Source: Sediminitomix flava (GTDB taxonomy: Bacteria > Bacteroidota > Bacteroidia > Cytophagales > Flammeovirgaceae). Taken from it: a stretch of 64,000 bases of DNA. The stretch lies in assembly GCF_003149185.1 (NCBI RefSeq), contig NZ_QGDO01000001.1, forward strand, positions 1,793,306 through 1,857,305. Direction: 5' to 3'. The notes under the pieces are model-generated. The model did no database searches. It was not told where the DNA came from and was given only the letters and a program-made list of their open reading frames with translations. Each line of letters opens with the position of its first letter. Positions within the stretch are counted from its first letter, which is position 1. The translations under genes were made by a program, and so were the position numbers. Shown piece after piece: positions 43,037 through 51,544 of this stretch.

Positions 43037-44029
43037 CTAATTCCAAGCTAAGGCAGATCGTTTTGCCCAATAATCTTCTGAAGATTCTGCCAAAGATAAA
43101 AGTGTAGATAATTCTTTTGTTGAAAATTTTAAATCAACTGCATTCAAATTAGACTGCAATTGCTCTTCTGTACTTGCCCCACTCAATGCAACACCACACC
43201 ATTTCTGATGAAGAATAACCGCTAAAGCTACAGCATCAATTTCCACATTGTGATTTGCAGCTATTTCGGCTAAAACTTGTTTTTTCTCTACAAAATCAGC
43301 TTCTACATTTCTTGAAGTCAATCGTCCATTTGCTACGCCTTCTTTCACAATCACTCCCATTCCTTGTTGGGCTGCCTTCTCTAAATATGGAGATAATACC
43401 GACTCCAAGATATTCCAAGTTACTTGAACCGTATCAAATAAAAGTTCTGAATTATATTGAATTTCTAATGCTTTATCGAGTGTTTCATTCTGCTTAATTC
43501 CACTCAAACTAAGCCCTATTTTTACTCCTTCCTCTTTGTATTTCCAAAGCTGATCTAAGACTTCTTGATTATCTAACACACCACTATCAATAGTGGCAGA
43601 ATGTATTTGATAAATATCGAGGTAGTTCTTAAGAAGAGACTGTGATTCTGCCCATTGTTTCTGAAGGTTTACTAAAGAATGTTCTTTTACTTCGTGTTTT
43701 TCGGCAGAAATCGACCAATCGGCGGTATATGTGTAGCCCCATTTAGAGCCTATTACTAAATCTTTTGAGGATGGATTTTTTTGAAACCAAGAATGAAGAA
43801 ATTCTTCGGCTTTTCCATAAGATCGGGCTGCATCAAAGTATCGTATTCCTTTTTGGTAAGCAATCGCTAACATTTGGTGCATTCGTTGTTCCATAGCTTG
43901 AACAGAATTCTGTTCTGCCAAATCAGCTCCATGTCCTAAATTGATATAACCTGGACGTCCCAATGCGGCTGTACCCAAGCCTATCGGACTCACTTGTAAT
44001 CCTGTATTTCCGAGTTCTCTTAATTTCAT
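43037..44029 (-). CDS. Aldo/keto reductase
   Basis: A 330-residue TIM-barrel oxidoreductase. The catalytic set is visible: Asp and Tyr in RYFDAARSYGKAEEF near residue 62, Lys in VIGSKWGYTY near 92, and His in DIYQIHSATID near 143. It uses NAD(P)H to reduce aldehydes or ketones; the DAARSYG form resembles L-galactose dehydrogenase-like members, so a sugar or lactone substrate is possible. It is on the same strand as the LytS/LytTR pair, 43 bp after the regulator, and may share its transcript. Confidence 0.9.
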   Translation of the reverse strand: MKLRELGNTGLQVSPIGLGTAALGRPGYINLGHGADLAEQNSVQAMEQRMHQMLAIAYQKGIRYFDAARSYGKAEEFLHSWFQKNPSSKDLVIGSKWGYTYTADWSISAEKHEVKEHSLVNLQKQWAESQSLLKNYLDIYQIHSATIDSGVLDNQEVLDQLWKYKEEGVKIGLSLSGIKQNETLDKALEIQYNSELLFDTVQVTWNILESVLSPYLEKAAQQGMGVIVKEGVANGRLTSRNVEADFVEKKQVLAEIAANHNVEIDAVALAVILHQKWCGVALSGASTEEQLQSNLNAVDLKFSTKELSTLLSLAESSEDYWAKRSALAWN

Positions 44030-44072
44030 AAGTCTTTGAGGTTTGAAACGAAAATACAGGATTTATTTCAGT

Positions 44073-44870
44073 TTATTGATTGATCCAATTTTTAAAAAGT
44101 CTTGCTTTTTCCCTACTCACCATGATTTCCTCATTGAAACTCATTGTAGGCTTTACTAGCAATTTCCCATTGAAATATTGTTCGATACTCTGAATCGCAT
44201 CAATATTCATGATCATCTGACGATTCACTCTAAAATACTTATCAGGATTAAGCTGCTCTTCCAAACGTTCTAGGGTAAGATCAACTACATATTCTTTCTT
44301 ATCATAAGTGACTGCTAAAGTCGTTTTGTTGATTGAATGGAAAAGTGCAATATCTTCTACATTCAATTTCAGAAATCCGCTACCATAATTCACCAAGAAT
44401 CGATCTCTGTATTTGATTTCTTTCTTCTGAATACTCTCAACCAATTCTTTGTAATCTACTTCCTCTGTAGCTCCTCCTCCAAAGTATTCTTCTGCTTTAG
44501 AGAAACCGAACTCAACTTTTTTAATTACACTTTCTAAATCTTGCGGATTGATCGGTTTTAATAGATATCCCATGCTATACACCTCAAAAGCTTGGATAGC
44601 ATATTCATCGTATGCTGTGGTAAATATCACAGGAACAGGTTGGTCTATTTTTTCTACAATTTCGAAACTCAGACCATCAGAAAGCTGAATATCTAAAAAA
44701 AGTAAGTCTACATTATCTATGTTATCTTGAAGCCATTCTGTCGTATCTTTTACGCCCGTAAACTTTTCCAAAATCACCCAATTTGGGCGTACTCTTTTGA
44801 TAAGATTGACCAATAATCGTTGTGAAGGCAACTCGTCTTCGACAACTACAACATTAAAAACCTCTTTCAT
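44073..44870 (-). CDS. LytTR family response regulator
   Basis: A 265-residue regulator: receiver domain with acidic pair in VVVEDELPS, phospho-Asp in LLFLDIQLSDG near residue 58 and Lys in YLLKPINPQD; a linker rich in acidic residues; LytTR DNA-binding domain from about 160 (RDRFLVNYGSGFLKLNVEDIALFHSI, FRVNRQMIMNIDAI). It follows the kinase gene by 27 bp and is its partner. The inverted repeat at the kinase promoter could be its target. Confidence 0.93.
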   Translation of the reverse strand: MKEVFNVVVVEDELPSQRLLVNLIKRVRPNWVILEKFTGVKDTTEWLQDNIDNVDLLFLDIQLSDGLSFEIVEKIDQPVPVIFTTAYDEYAIQAFEVYSMGYLLKPINPQDLESVIKKVEFGFSKAEEYFGGGATEEVDYKELVESIQKKEIKYRDRFLVNYGSGFLKLNVEDIALFHSINKTTLAVTYDKKEYVVDLTLERLEEQLNPDKYFRVNRQMIMNIDAIQSIEQYFNGKLLVKPTMSFNEEIMVSREKARLFKNWINQ

Positions 44871-44897
44871 TCTTCTGATGCGTTTAAATAAGAATAC

Positions 44898-45941
44898 TTA
44901 ATCCTCTTTGTCTAACAAGGGGATACTTACTATATATTCTTGTTCTGTCTTTTCGATTATTACTTTTCGATCTGATATAATTTCATAACGTCCAAAGATA
45001 TTCTTTAACCCTGTTTCGGTGGAATAAGTTGATGTCTTTGGTTGTAAATTATTGATCACATAAAGCCTATCTCCTTTTGTCTTGATGTCGATCAAGAGAG
45101 GCTCTTTTTCACTTACTACGTTATGTTTGATCGCATTTTCTATCAGTACTTGTATGGATAGTGGTGGTATCTGACATTCCAACAACTCCTTATCTAGCTT
45201 ACAACAAATTTGTAAACCTTCTCCCAAACGAGTTTTCTGAAGGTAAGCAAACTTCTCTATAAATTTCATTTCGCTACTTACAGAAACCGTCATCTTCTTG
45301 CTGCTTTGCAAAACATAACGATAAACATCTGAAAGGTGCTGAGTAAACTGAACCGCCTTATCTTGATCTTCATAAATTTCGGAGATCAAAACATTAAGGC
45401 TATTGAAAAGAAAATGAGGATTTAGTTGATCTTGAAGTGATTGATAATCGGCCTTTAACTTTTCTTGTTTTAAAGTCTCAATTTCAGAGGTGGCTTTCTG
45501 AATATGTAAGATTGACTTTCGAACAAATAAGGCTGAATTGAAAAAGAGTACTAAGAATACTCCAGAAATCGTATCTAATACAATTGTGAAATATTGAGCA
45601 GACCCATCTACCATTCTATTTTCCCACAGCTCTTCCTTTCTGAAAAGAAAGATGTAGAAAATAAATAAAGAATGACACCATATATAACTCAGTAAAAATT
45701 GCTTGAAAGGTCTTTTCTTCCAATGGTTGAACCAAGGCATTTTCTTGTCCAACATATGATCGATAAAGACATTCCCTTCGCTGAAAAGTCCATAGACAAC
45801 CATGAGTTCTAAAAGAATCCATTTGTCTAAACCTTCTACAGGATTTGTGTGCCCATTCATTTCCCGTACAGACAATACATGTATCACCGCAATTAAGCCT
45901 GAGGCAATCCAACGGAATAAGAAGGATCTTTTGGTGTACAT
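44898..45941 (-). CDS. LytS-type sensor histidine kinase
   Basis: About 347 residues. Four membrane helices occupy residues 1-150. The His_kinase domain has the phosphoacceptor His in DQLNPHFLFNSLNVLISEIYED near residue 180 and the N-box IENAIKHNVV near 276, followed by a short G-box (GLKNIFGRYE). An in-frame ATG at 45995 would add 18 polar residues; I prefer 45941 because it starts just before the first helix and because a TAATTTTG element and a palindrome lie between the two ATGs. First gene of the kinase/regulator unit. Confidence 0.9.
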   Translation of the reverse strand: MYTKRSFLFRWIASGLIAVIHVLSVREMNGHTNPVEGLDKWILLELMVVYGLFSEGNVFIDHMLDKKMPWFNHWKKRPFKQFLLSYIWCHSLFIFYIFLFRKEELWENRMVDGSAQYFTIVLDTISGVFLVLFFNSALFVRKSILHIQKATSEIETLKQEKLKADYQSLQDQLNPHFLFNSLNVLISEIYEDQDKAVQFTQHLSDVYRYVLQSSKKMTVSVSSEMKFIEKFAYLQKTRLGEGLQICCKLDKELLECQIPPLSIQVLIENAIKHNVVSEKEPLLIDIKTKGDRLYVINNLQPKTSTYSTETGLKNIFGRYEIISDRKVIIEKTEQEYIVSIPLLDKED

Positions 45942-45949
45942 ATTTTCAT

Positions 45950-45975
45950 TTTTGACCTTGCAAGGGTCAAAATTA
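45950..45975 (-). promoter_or_regulatory. Candidate promoter and palindromic operator of the LytS/LytTR pair
   Basis: Minus strand TAATTTTG (45975-45968) matches the -7 consensus and overlaps an inverted repeat TTTTGACC-N7-GGTCAAAA (45972-45950). The repeat sits at the expected transcription start, about 10 bp before the ATG. No clear -33 TTG. Confidence 0.5.
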
Positions 45976-46114
45976 TTTACGTCCATCAATAACATCTAAT
46001 CACATTTCTTTTCAACTAAAATAAATTCAATTTAAGACTATTTATCTATACAAAGCAGTTATTCTATTCTGAGACGTAGCTTTCTAAAGCTGAATCGAAT
46101 AAAATAAGGCATAA

Positions 46115-46154
46115 AAAAACAGCCTTTATATCTTTACCTAAATATAAAAGCTGT
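46115..46154 (-). terminator. Terminator after the cysteine hydrolase gene
   Basis: Imperfect stem ACAGC..TTTATAT/ATATAAA..GCTGT with an A-run on its left, giving Ts on the minus strand. Confidence 0.65.
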
Positions 46155-46187
46155 CGGTGAAAGGTTCATTCCCTTTATTACAAATGA

Positions 46188-46763
46188 TTAACTAGGGGTA
46201 GACACCTCTAATTTTTCTAAAATCTGACTTGTATTCAATACAGTTGCAAATTCTTCATTCAAGGATGCCAAAGCTGTTTCATGCATCAATTCGCTGCTGT
46301 AATCCATTCCATCTATTCCCTTTCTGTCGAAAGTTGCTGTAGCATCTGCAATCAAGAAAGTCTCGTAACCTAAATTCCCTGCCATACGAGTGGTTGTCGA
46401 AATACAGTGATTTGTTGTCAAACCCACAATCACCAAAGTTTCGATATTTACAGCATCCAAACGTTCTTTCAAATCCGTCCCGATGAAAGCACTATTCACA
46501 TTTTTTCCAATTACAACTTCTCCATCTTTTGGCGCTACAATTTCCAAAATTTTATTGCCTTCATTTTTCGGATTTAGAGGCGAATTTTCTTCTGTAGAGT
46601 CATGCTTTACATGGAAAAGAGGCATTTCATTCGCTCTCCAATATGCTAGTAACTTAGCAGCATTTTCTTCTGCAAATAAATTGTTTCGGTTACCTCCCCA
46701 ATGCTCTTCATTTTTAAAGCCTTCTTGAAGGTCTATCAGTATTAGTGCTGGTATAGATTTCAT
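46188..46763 (-). CDS. Cysteine hydrolase (isochorismatase-like family)
   Basis: A 191-residue isochorismatase-fold enzyme. The catalytic triad can be read: Asp in ALILIDLQEGF near residue 11, Lys in VVIGKNVNSAFIGT near 87, and Cys in VGLTTNHCISTTTRMAGNLGYE near 121, with the usual cis-peptide and metal-side residues. Members hydrolyse amides such as nicotinamide or ureides; this one looks most like the uncharacterised cysteine hydrolase group. Single gene. Confidence 0.9.
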   Translation of the reverse strand: MKSIPALILIDLQEGFKNEEHWGGNRNNLFAEENAAKLLAYWRANEMPLFHVKHDSTEENSPLNPKNEGNKILEIVAPKDGEVVIGKNVNSAFIGTDLKERLDAVNIETLVIVGLTTNHCISTTTRMAGNLGYETFLIADATATFDRKGIDGMDYSSELMHETALASLNEEFATVLNTSQILEKLEVSTPS

Positions 46764-46838
46764 GGAATAATCTGATTTTTTTCTTTGGAAAAAGAAAACC
46801 TTAGTCTCAAAAACTAAGGTTTCCTATGCAAATATATA

Positions 46839-47426
46839 CTATTCTTTCAAGACCATATCAATACACATGACAGCAGCCAAAATCAACTGTCTGATTGGGT
46901 GGTCTGCTGGAATATTCGCATCAATTTCCAACATATAATTATCTGCCGTAGTGAATAACTCTTTTCCTAACCCTGCCCATTCTTTACTCACATGAGCAAA
47001 CTGCACATCGTCTTTCACAAACTTAAAATCCCAGCTTGTCCATTTACCTTTCAGTTTACAAAGCTCATTTTCTTGAGCATCCAATACTGAAAATTTCCCT
47101 CCGATTGAGAAAAACTTTTGTTTGAACATACCAATCAATTGATCATTGGCATCGAAAACTTCTACTGTTGAAAGAAAAATTGAAATCCCTCTTTTCACTG
47201 TCAAAACTTTCTCGCCACTTGCTGTACGGATTTCAATATTGAATGGCGTCATTCTTTTGTAATCCGTAAAACGTAACAACTTTGTGAAGAAACCAAGATT
47301 CTCTTCACGACAAGTCATAAACATTTCATTGGTTTCTGGGTCGTAGATATCATAGTTATTAGATGCCTTGAACATCCCTACGTGTTCTTTGATAAAAAAT
47401 AGGTTTTTAGCTAATACTTCAGTCAT
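46839..47426 (-). CDS. Phospholipid scramblase-related (LURP-one/Tubby-like fold) protein
   Basis: A 195-residue cytosolic protein made of short beta strands. The pattern YDIYDPETNEMFMTCREE, VLTVKRGISIFLSTVEVFDANDQLIGMFKQKFF and ENELCKLKGKWTSWDFKFV is that of the LURP-one/phospholipid-scramblase-related family. The last hydrophobic helix (IRQLILAAVMCIDMVL) fits the central helix of the barrel. Function in bacteria is unknown; scramblase activity should not be assumed. It lies 29 bp after the GNAT gene and may share its transcript. Confidence 0.8.
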   Translation of the reverse strand: MTEVLAKNLFFIKEHVGMFKASNNYDIYDPETNEMFMTCREENLGFFTKLLRFTDYKRMTPFNIEIRTASGEKVLTVKRGISIFLSTVEVFDANDQLIGMFKQKFFSIGGKFSVLDAQENELCKLKGKWTSWDFKFVKDDVQFAHVSKEWAGLGKELFTTADNYMLEIDANIPADHPIRQLILAAVMCIDMVLKE

Positions 47427-47455
47427 CTGTCCAAACTTTTGGTTGGTTATAAATT

Positions 47456-47947
47456 TTATTTAATCAATTTCTTCATAATGTAATCATCCATGACATAGCC
47501 CTGCCCAATATCTGCCACGACCTCATCTACACTTTTAAAACCCATTTTCTCATAGGCTTTTATACTCCCCGAATTGTACTTATTTACGGTCAACGAAATT
47601 TCTGTACACTCATTTTTAAGCGCAAAGTCCTCCACAAACTTCAATGCAAGCTTTGCAAAACCTTTTCCTCTCTCTGACTTATGGATATAAAACTTACTCA
47701 AGAACATAGCTTCGGCTCTTTTTTGTACTGCCAAATAGCCCACTAGACCACTTTCCTCAAGTCCGAAGTAATGATAGTTTTCACTTTCTATCTGAGTTTG
47801 AACCGCATGAACCGATTGGAATTTATCCAACATATAACTCACTTGTTCCTTACCGATGATAGGTGTGTAATGATCTTCCCAAATTTCAGCACCAAGCTTA
47901 GCTACGGCCTCAATTTGATCTAAAGATCTGATATTAAAAATATTCAT
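47456..47947 (-). CDS. GNAT family N-acetyltransferase
   Basis: A 163-residue acetyltransferase. Motif A is visible: AMFLSKFYIHKSERGKGFAKLALKFVEDFA, with the R-G-x-G-x-A acetyl-CoA loop, followed by EISLTVNKYNSGSIKAYEKMGFKSV. It transfers an acetyl group from acetyl-CoA to an unknown amine in the cytosol. It is the first gene of a possible pair with the scramblase-related protein. Confidence 0.9.
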   Translation of the reverse strand: MNIFNIRSLDQIEAVAKLGAEIWEDHYTPIIGKEQVSYMLDKFQSVHAVQTQIESENYHYFGLEESGLVGYLAVQKRAEAMFLSKFYIHKSERGKGFAKLALKFVEDFALKNECTEISLTVNKYNSGSIKAYEKMGFKSVDEVVADIGQGYVMDDYIMKKLIK

Positions 47948-48175
47948 GGATATACTCGTTTGAAAAGTTACTATATCTTGATTTTATATAAGAATCACAA
48001 GATAATATGAGTTAAAAAATTCTTAAGTAAGAAAGATTTTTAGAGAAGAAAACAGAACCTATTCACTTGATTAACTGAAAATTAGATTCTTTCATGCATA
48101 TTTGGTTTAATTTTAATAGATTAGAATAATCTCATAGATAACTTCCTATTCTTAACCTTACTGTTTTTCAGCCTA

Positions 48176-49537
48176 ATGAATACTGAAACCCAAACTTCTA
48201 CATTCGATAAGCAAATTCCTTTGCAAAAGAACCCAAATAATCGCTTTCTAAACTTATTCCGCTTTATTCGAGATTCTCTCCCCTTCTTACAAGAAAATGA
48301 GCGGAAGTATGGTGGATTCTATGAAATTGAACTTGGTTTCAGCAAACTTGTCATACTTTCAGAGCCAGAACTCGTGAAAGATGTCCTACAACATCAGCAT
48401 AAATCTTTTATTAAGTCGCCCGAATATGAAGTACTAAGTGATTTATTAGGAAAGGGTTTACTCACCAGCGAAGGAGATCATTGGCAACACCAACGTAAAC
48501 TTATTCAGCCTTCATTTCACAAATCATACCTTCAGAAAATTTATGCACTCATGCTCGATGAGATTGTGAAAGCAGCTGATACGCTTTCTCAAAAGCCTGA
48601 ACGAAGCATTGAAATAAACCAAGAAATGATGCGATTGACACTAAATGTTGTAACACGCTCTATTCTTGGAAGCCAAATGACTCCTGATTCTGACAAAATC
48701 CATGATACCGTAACCGATTTACTTAAATACGGAACATCTCGTATCCGTAATCCATTTTTCAGATTGTTATACCCAATTTCCTATCAAAAATATAAATCGA
48801 CACAACACATCAAGTATTTAGATAATTTGGTGTACAAAATTATTGAAGAACGTCAGCGAACTCAACATCCTCATAGAGATTTGCTACAAATGTTACTGGA
48901 TTCTAGAATGGAGGATACCGGAAAAGCTATGCCTTTGAGACAGGTCAGAGATGAAATTATGACTTTTATGATGGCTGGTCATGAAACTATAGCATCTGCA
49001 TTGAGCTTTATATTTGCACACCTTGTTCACGATCCTAAACTCTACAAAAAAGTACAAGAAGAGTTGAAACAAGTACTAGATGGCAGACATCCCGATTTTG
49101 AAGACCTTCCGAAACTTCAATTACTCCAACAAATCATAGATGAAGCACTTCGTCTTTATCCTTCTGCTTGGGTTGTTGGTCGAAAGGCAAAAGAAAGTGT
49201 CAAGGTAGGAAATACGATCTTCCCAAAAGACAGTGTATTTCTTATTAATATTTTTGCCATGCACCGAAGTGATCGTTTCTGGAAAAAAGCGGAAGAATTC
49301 CAAGTTGATCGATTTACCTCAGATTTCAAGAAAAACATGAACAAATTCCAATACATTCCTTTTGGTCTTGGCCCTCGTATGTGTATCGGGAATCATTTTG
49401 CTCAGTTTGAAATGCTGACTGTTTTAGCCGTTTATCTACAAAAATTCAATATGCTAGCTCTAGATGAAGAACTTCCTAAGCCTAAAAACACATTGACGTT
49501 AAGACCATCAAAACCTATTCGAATTTTATACAGATAA
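48176..49537 (+). CDS. Cytochrome P450
   Basis: A 453-residue soluble P450, related to CYP102/CYP4-like bacterial members. The I-helix oxygen motif is MMAGHETIASAL near residue 265, the K-helix ExxR is EALRLYPSAW near 322, and the haem Cys lies in PFGLGPRMCIGNHFAQFEM near 400. It should hydroxylate a fatty acid or other hydrophobic substrate with electrons from a reductase not encoded nearby. The stop is one base from the end of the convergent TPR gene. Confidence 0.92.
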   Translation: MNTETQTSTFDKQIPLQKNPNNRFLNLFRFIRDSLPFLQENERKYGGFYEIELGFSKLVILSEPELVKDVLQHQHKSFIKSPEYEVLSDLLGKGLLTSEGDHWQHQRKLIQPSFHKSYLQKIYALMLDEIVKAADTLSQKPERSIEINQEMMRLTLNVVTRSILGSQMTPDSDKIHDTVTDLLKYGTSRIRNPFFRLLYPISYQKYKSTQHIKYLDNLVYKIIEERQRTQHPHRDLLQMLLDSRMEDTGKAMPLRQVRDEIMTFMMAGHETIASALSFIFAHLVHDPKLYKKVQEELKQVLDGRHPDFEDLPKLQLLQQIIDEALRLYPSAWVVGRKAKESVKVGNTIFPKDSVFLINIFAMHRSDRFWKKAEEFQVDRFTSDFKKNMNKFQYIPFGLGPRMCIGNHFAQFEMLTVLAVYLQKFNMLALDEELPKPKNTLTLRPSKPIRILYR

Positions 49538-49538
49538 A

Positions 49539-51269
49539 CTATTTAGAAAACCAAACACTAGAAGTCGTCAAAGGGGTATCTGCATATTTCCAAGCTGTCT
49601 CTAATTCCTCTTCCATTAAACTTACTAATTCGTATTCATTCAACTGTTCTGCAGCATACTTAATTCCATGTAATGCCCATCCATTTTTGGGGTATCGGGC
49701 AAGGTCTTCCCCCAATGTGGTTATTGCATCTATGTACTCCTTTGATTCAATCTGAATAGCTGCAAGGTAGTGTCTGACAGAAAGTAACCAATCTGGTGGT
49801 TCATTATAATTCAACTCATCTTCAATTTCTACAGCTTCTTTAAGAAGTTTAATACTATCGTCATATTGACCTTGAGATGCTAAAATATGGGCTTCCAATA
49901 CCTTTTGAGCAATCTCTAAAATTGGAGTGATTGCATTTATCCCCCAAATACTCATATTCTCCAGACTCTTATCCTTACTGTCAGTTGTTAAAGCTTTTAA
50001 TGCTCTTTTTGCATTTGCAGGATCTTTATGCCCCACATAAGCCATACCTCTAGCAAAATGACGAATAGCATTAGGGTATTTTAAAGCTAAATCTTCTTTG
50101 GGCATCGCCAATATTTCAGCCCATTTGCCAAACTTAACATACACCCAATATTTAACCGCTCGAAAATGTTGCAGCGTTTCCCAACCTTCTTCCTTCATCA
50201 CAACGGTATCCGAATGCAAAGAAAGTCTACGTGCTGCTTCAATTGCCCACTCACTATTTCCTTCTAGAATGGCCGTTGCGACCAAAAAATGATAATTATG
50301 CGGATAGTAAGCCAAAGGGTATGCCCCTTGTGCATGGCAGGTTGCTGTATAAACACTATCTACTTTTACTGCTTTTGCATTCGCTAATGAAGCTTTGTGG
50401 TAATCTCCTGTTCGGATATAAATATGAGCTGGCATGTGTACTAGATGCCCTAATTTTGAAGCTCCTCCTTTATCAAAAAATGTAGCACTCGAAAGTCCTT
50501 TCTCTGGTGTTTTTGAACCTTCTATGGCATGAATATAAAAATGATGTGCACCTATATGAGTAGAATCTAGCTCCAGTACATTTTTCAAAATACTTAAAAT
50601 TTCTGGAGTCCATGCCTTAGGCTCTCCATCTTTCTCCCATAAGTCCCAAGGATGTAAATTCAATAAAGCTTCAGCGTAAAGTGTCCCAATATTCGTATTG
50701 AAAGGATATTCTTCATAAAGCATCTTCATTGCATTTGCGTAAGCCACATCCAAATGCGTCCTATCTTTTAAAGGCTTATTTACATACCTTTTTTCTAAAG
50801 CTTCAATGAGTGCTTTTTCTTGTGAAGAACATTTTTCCTTTAGCTCTACAGCTTTTTGAAGGGCTTCATAAGCTCGAGGGTAATTATCATAATCCATCTT
50901 CGCATTATAATTGGGCCCTAAAACATAGGCAAAACCCCAATACGCCATTGCACAAGTCGAATCTAGCTTCGTTGCGTAATAAAATGACCTAGCAGCCTCA
51001 GCATGATTAAAACCAAAAGTCAATGCTAGACCTTGATTAATATATTTCTGACAATCTTCATTTGTTGTTGAAACAGGAAAACTCACCAAATCCTTTTGCA
51101 GTAATAATGGAGCTTTCTTATTTGTATTGTACCAAGAAGTATCTGTCGTTGCAGAAACACAAACTACAGCAGGGTTTCCATTGAAAGAATTAGTAGAATC
51201 TTGCTGTCCTCCACAAGCGTATACAGTTAAGAGAATACAAATGAAAATTACGATAGATTGATAATTCAT
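49539..51269 (-). CDS. TPR-containing lipoprotein
   Basis: About 576 residues. It has a lipoprotein signal (SIVIFICILLTVYACGG, Cys near residue 20) and then tetratricopeptide-like helix pairs (INQGLALTFGFNHAEAARSFYYATKLDSTCAMAYWGFAYVLGPN; later LEAHILASQGQYDDSIKLLKEAVEIEDEL). HHFYIHAIEGS and MPAHIYIRTGDY in the middle are conserved in this Bacteroidota group. Role unknown, probably a scaffold in the envelope. A Met seven residues upstream (51290) is possible; 51269 gives a normal signal peptide. Confidence 0.85.
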   Translation of the reverse strand: MNYQSIVIFICILLTVYACGGQQDSTNSFNGNPAVVCVSATTDTSWYNTNKKAPLLLQKDLVSFPVSTTNEDCQKYINQGLALTFGFNHAEAARSFYYATKLDSTCAMAYWGFAYVLGPNYNAKMDYDNYPRAYEALQKAVELKEKCSSQEKALIEALEKRYVNKPLKDRTHLDVAYANAMKMLYEEYPFNTNIGTLYAEALLNLHPWDLWEKDGEPKAWTPEILSILKNVLELDSTHIGAHHFYIHAIEGSKTPEKGLSSATFFDKGGASKLGHLVHMPAHIYIRTGDYHKASLANAKAVKVDSVYTATCHAQGAYPLAYYPHNYHFLVATAILEGNSEWAIEAARRLSLHSDTVVMKEEGWETLQHFRAVKYWVYVKFGKWAEILAMPKEDLALKYPNAIRHFARGMAYVGHKDPANAKRALKALTTDSKDKSLENMSIWGINAITPILEIAQKVLEAHILASQGQYDDSIKLLKEAVEIEDELNYNEPPDWLLSVRHYLAAIQIESKEYIDAITTLGEDLARYPKNGWALHGIKYAAEQLNEYELVSLMEEELETAWKYADTPLTTSSVWFSK

Positions 51270-51544
51270 ATAGTTTTTCACCCCTGTCATCCATTTTCAA
51301 ATTATTGTACGGGATATTACTTTTTGAGTAGTCTTTAAATTGTTTACATTTGCCTAGTGCAATTGGGCAAAGCAATTCTTTACTATCACAAACAATTTTT
51401 TCTCATAGAAAGTCATTTCGAAGAGATGCTTCTTCGTTCACTGAAGGAATATATTATCATATGTCAGTCAAAACTTCGATTTTTATCTTCCATCAACTTT
51501 GTCTAATTCGTTCAATTTTTGTGAAAATTATCAGAGGTTAGAAA

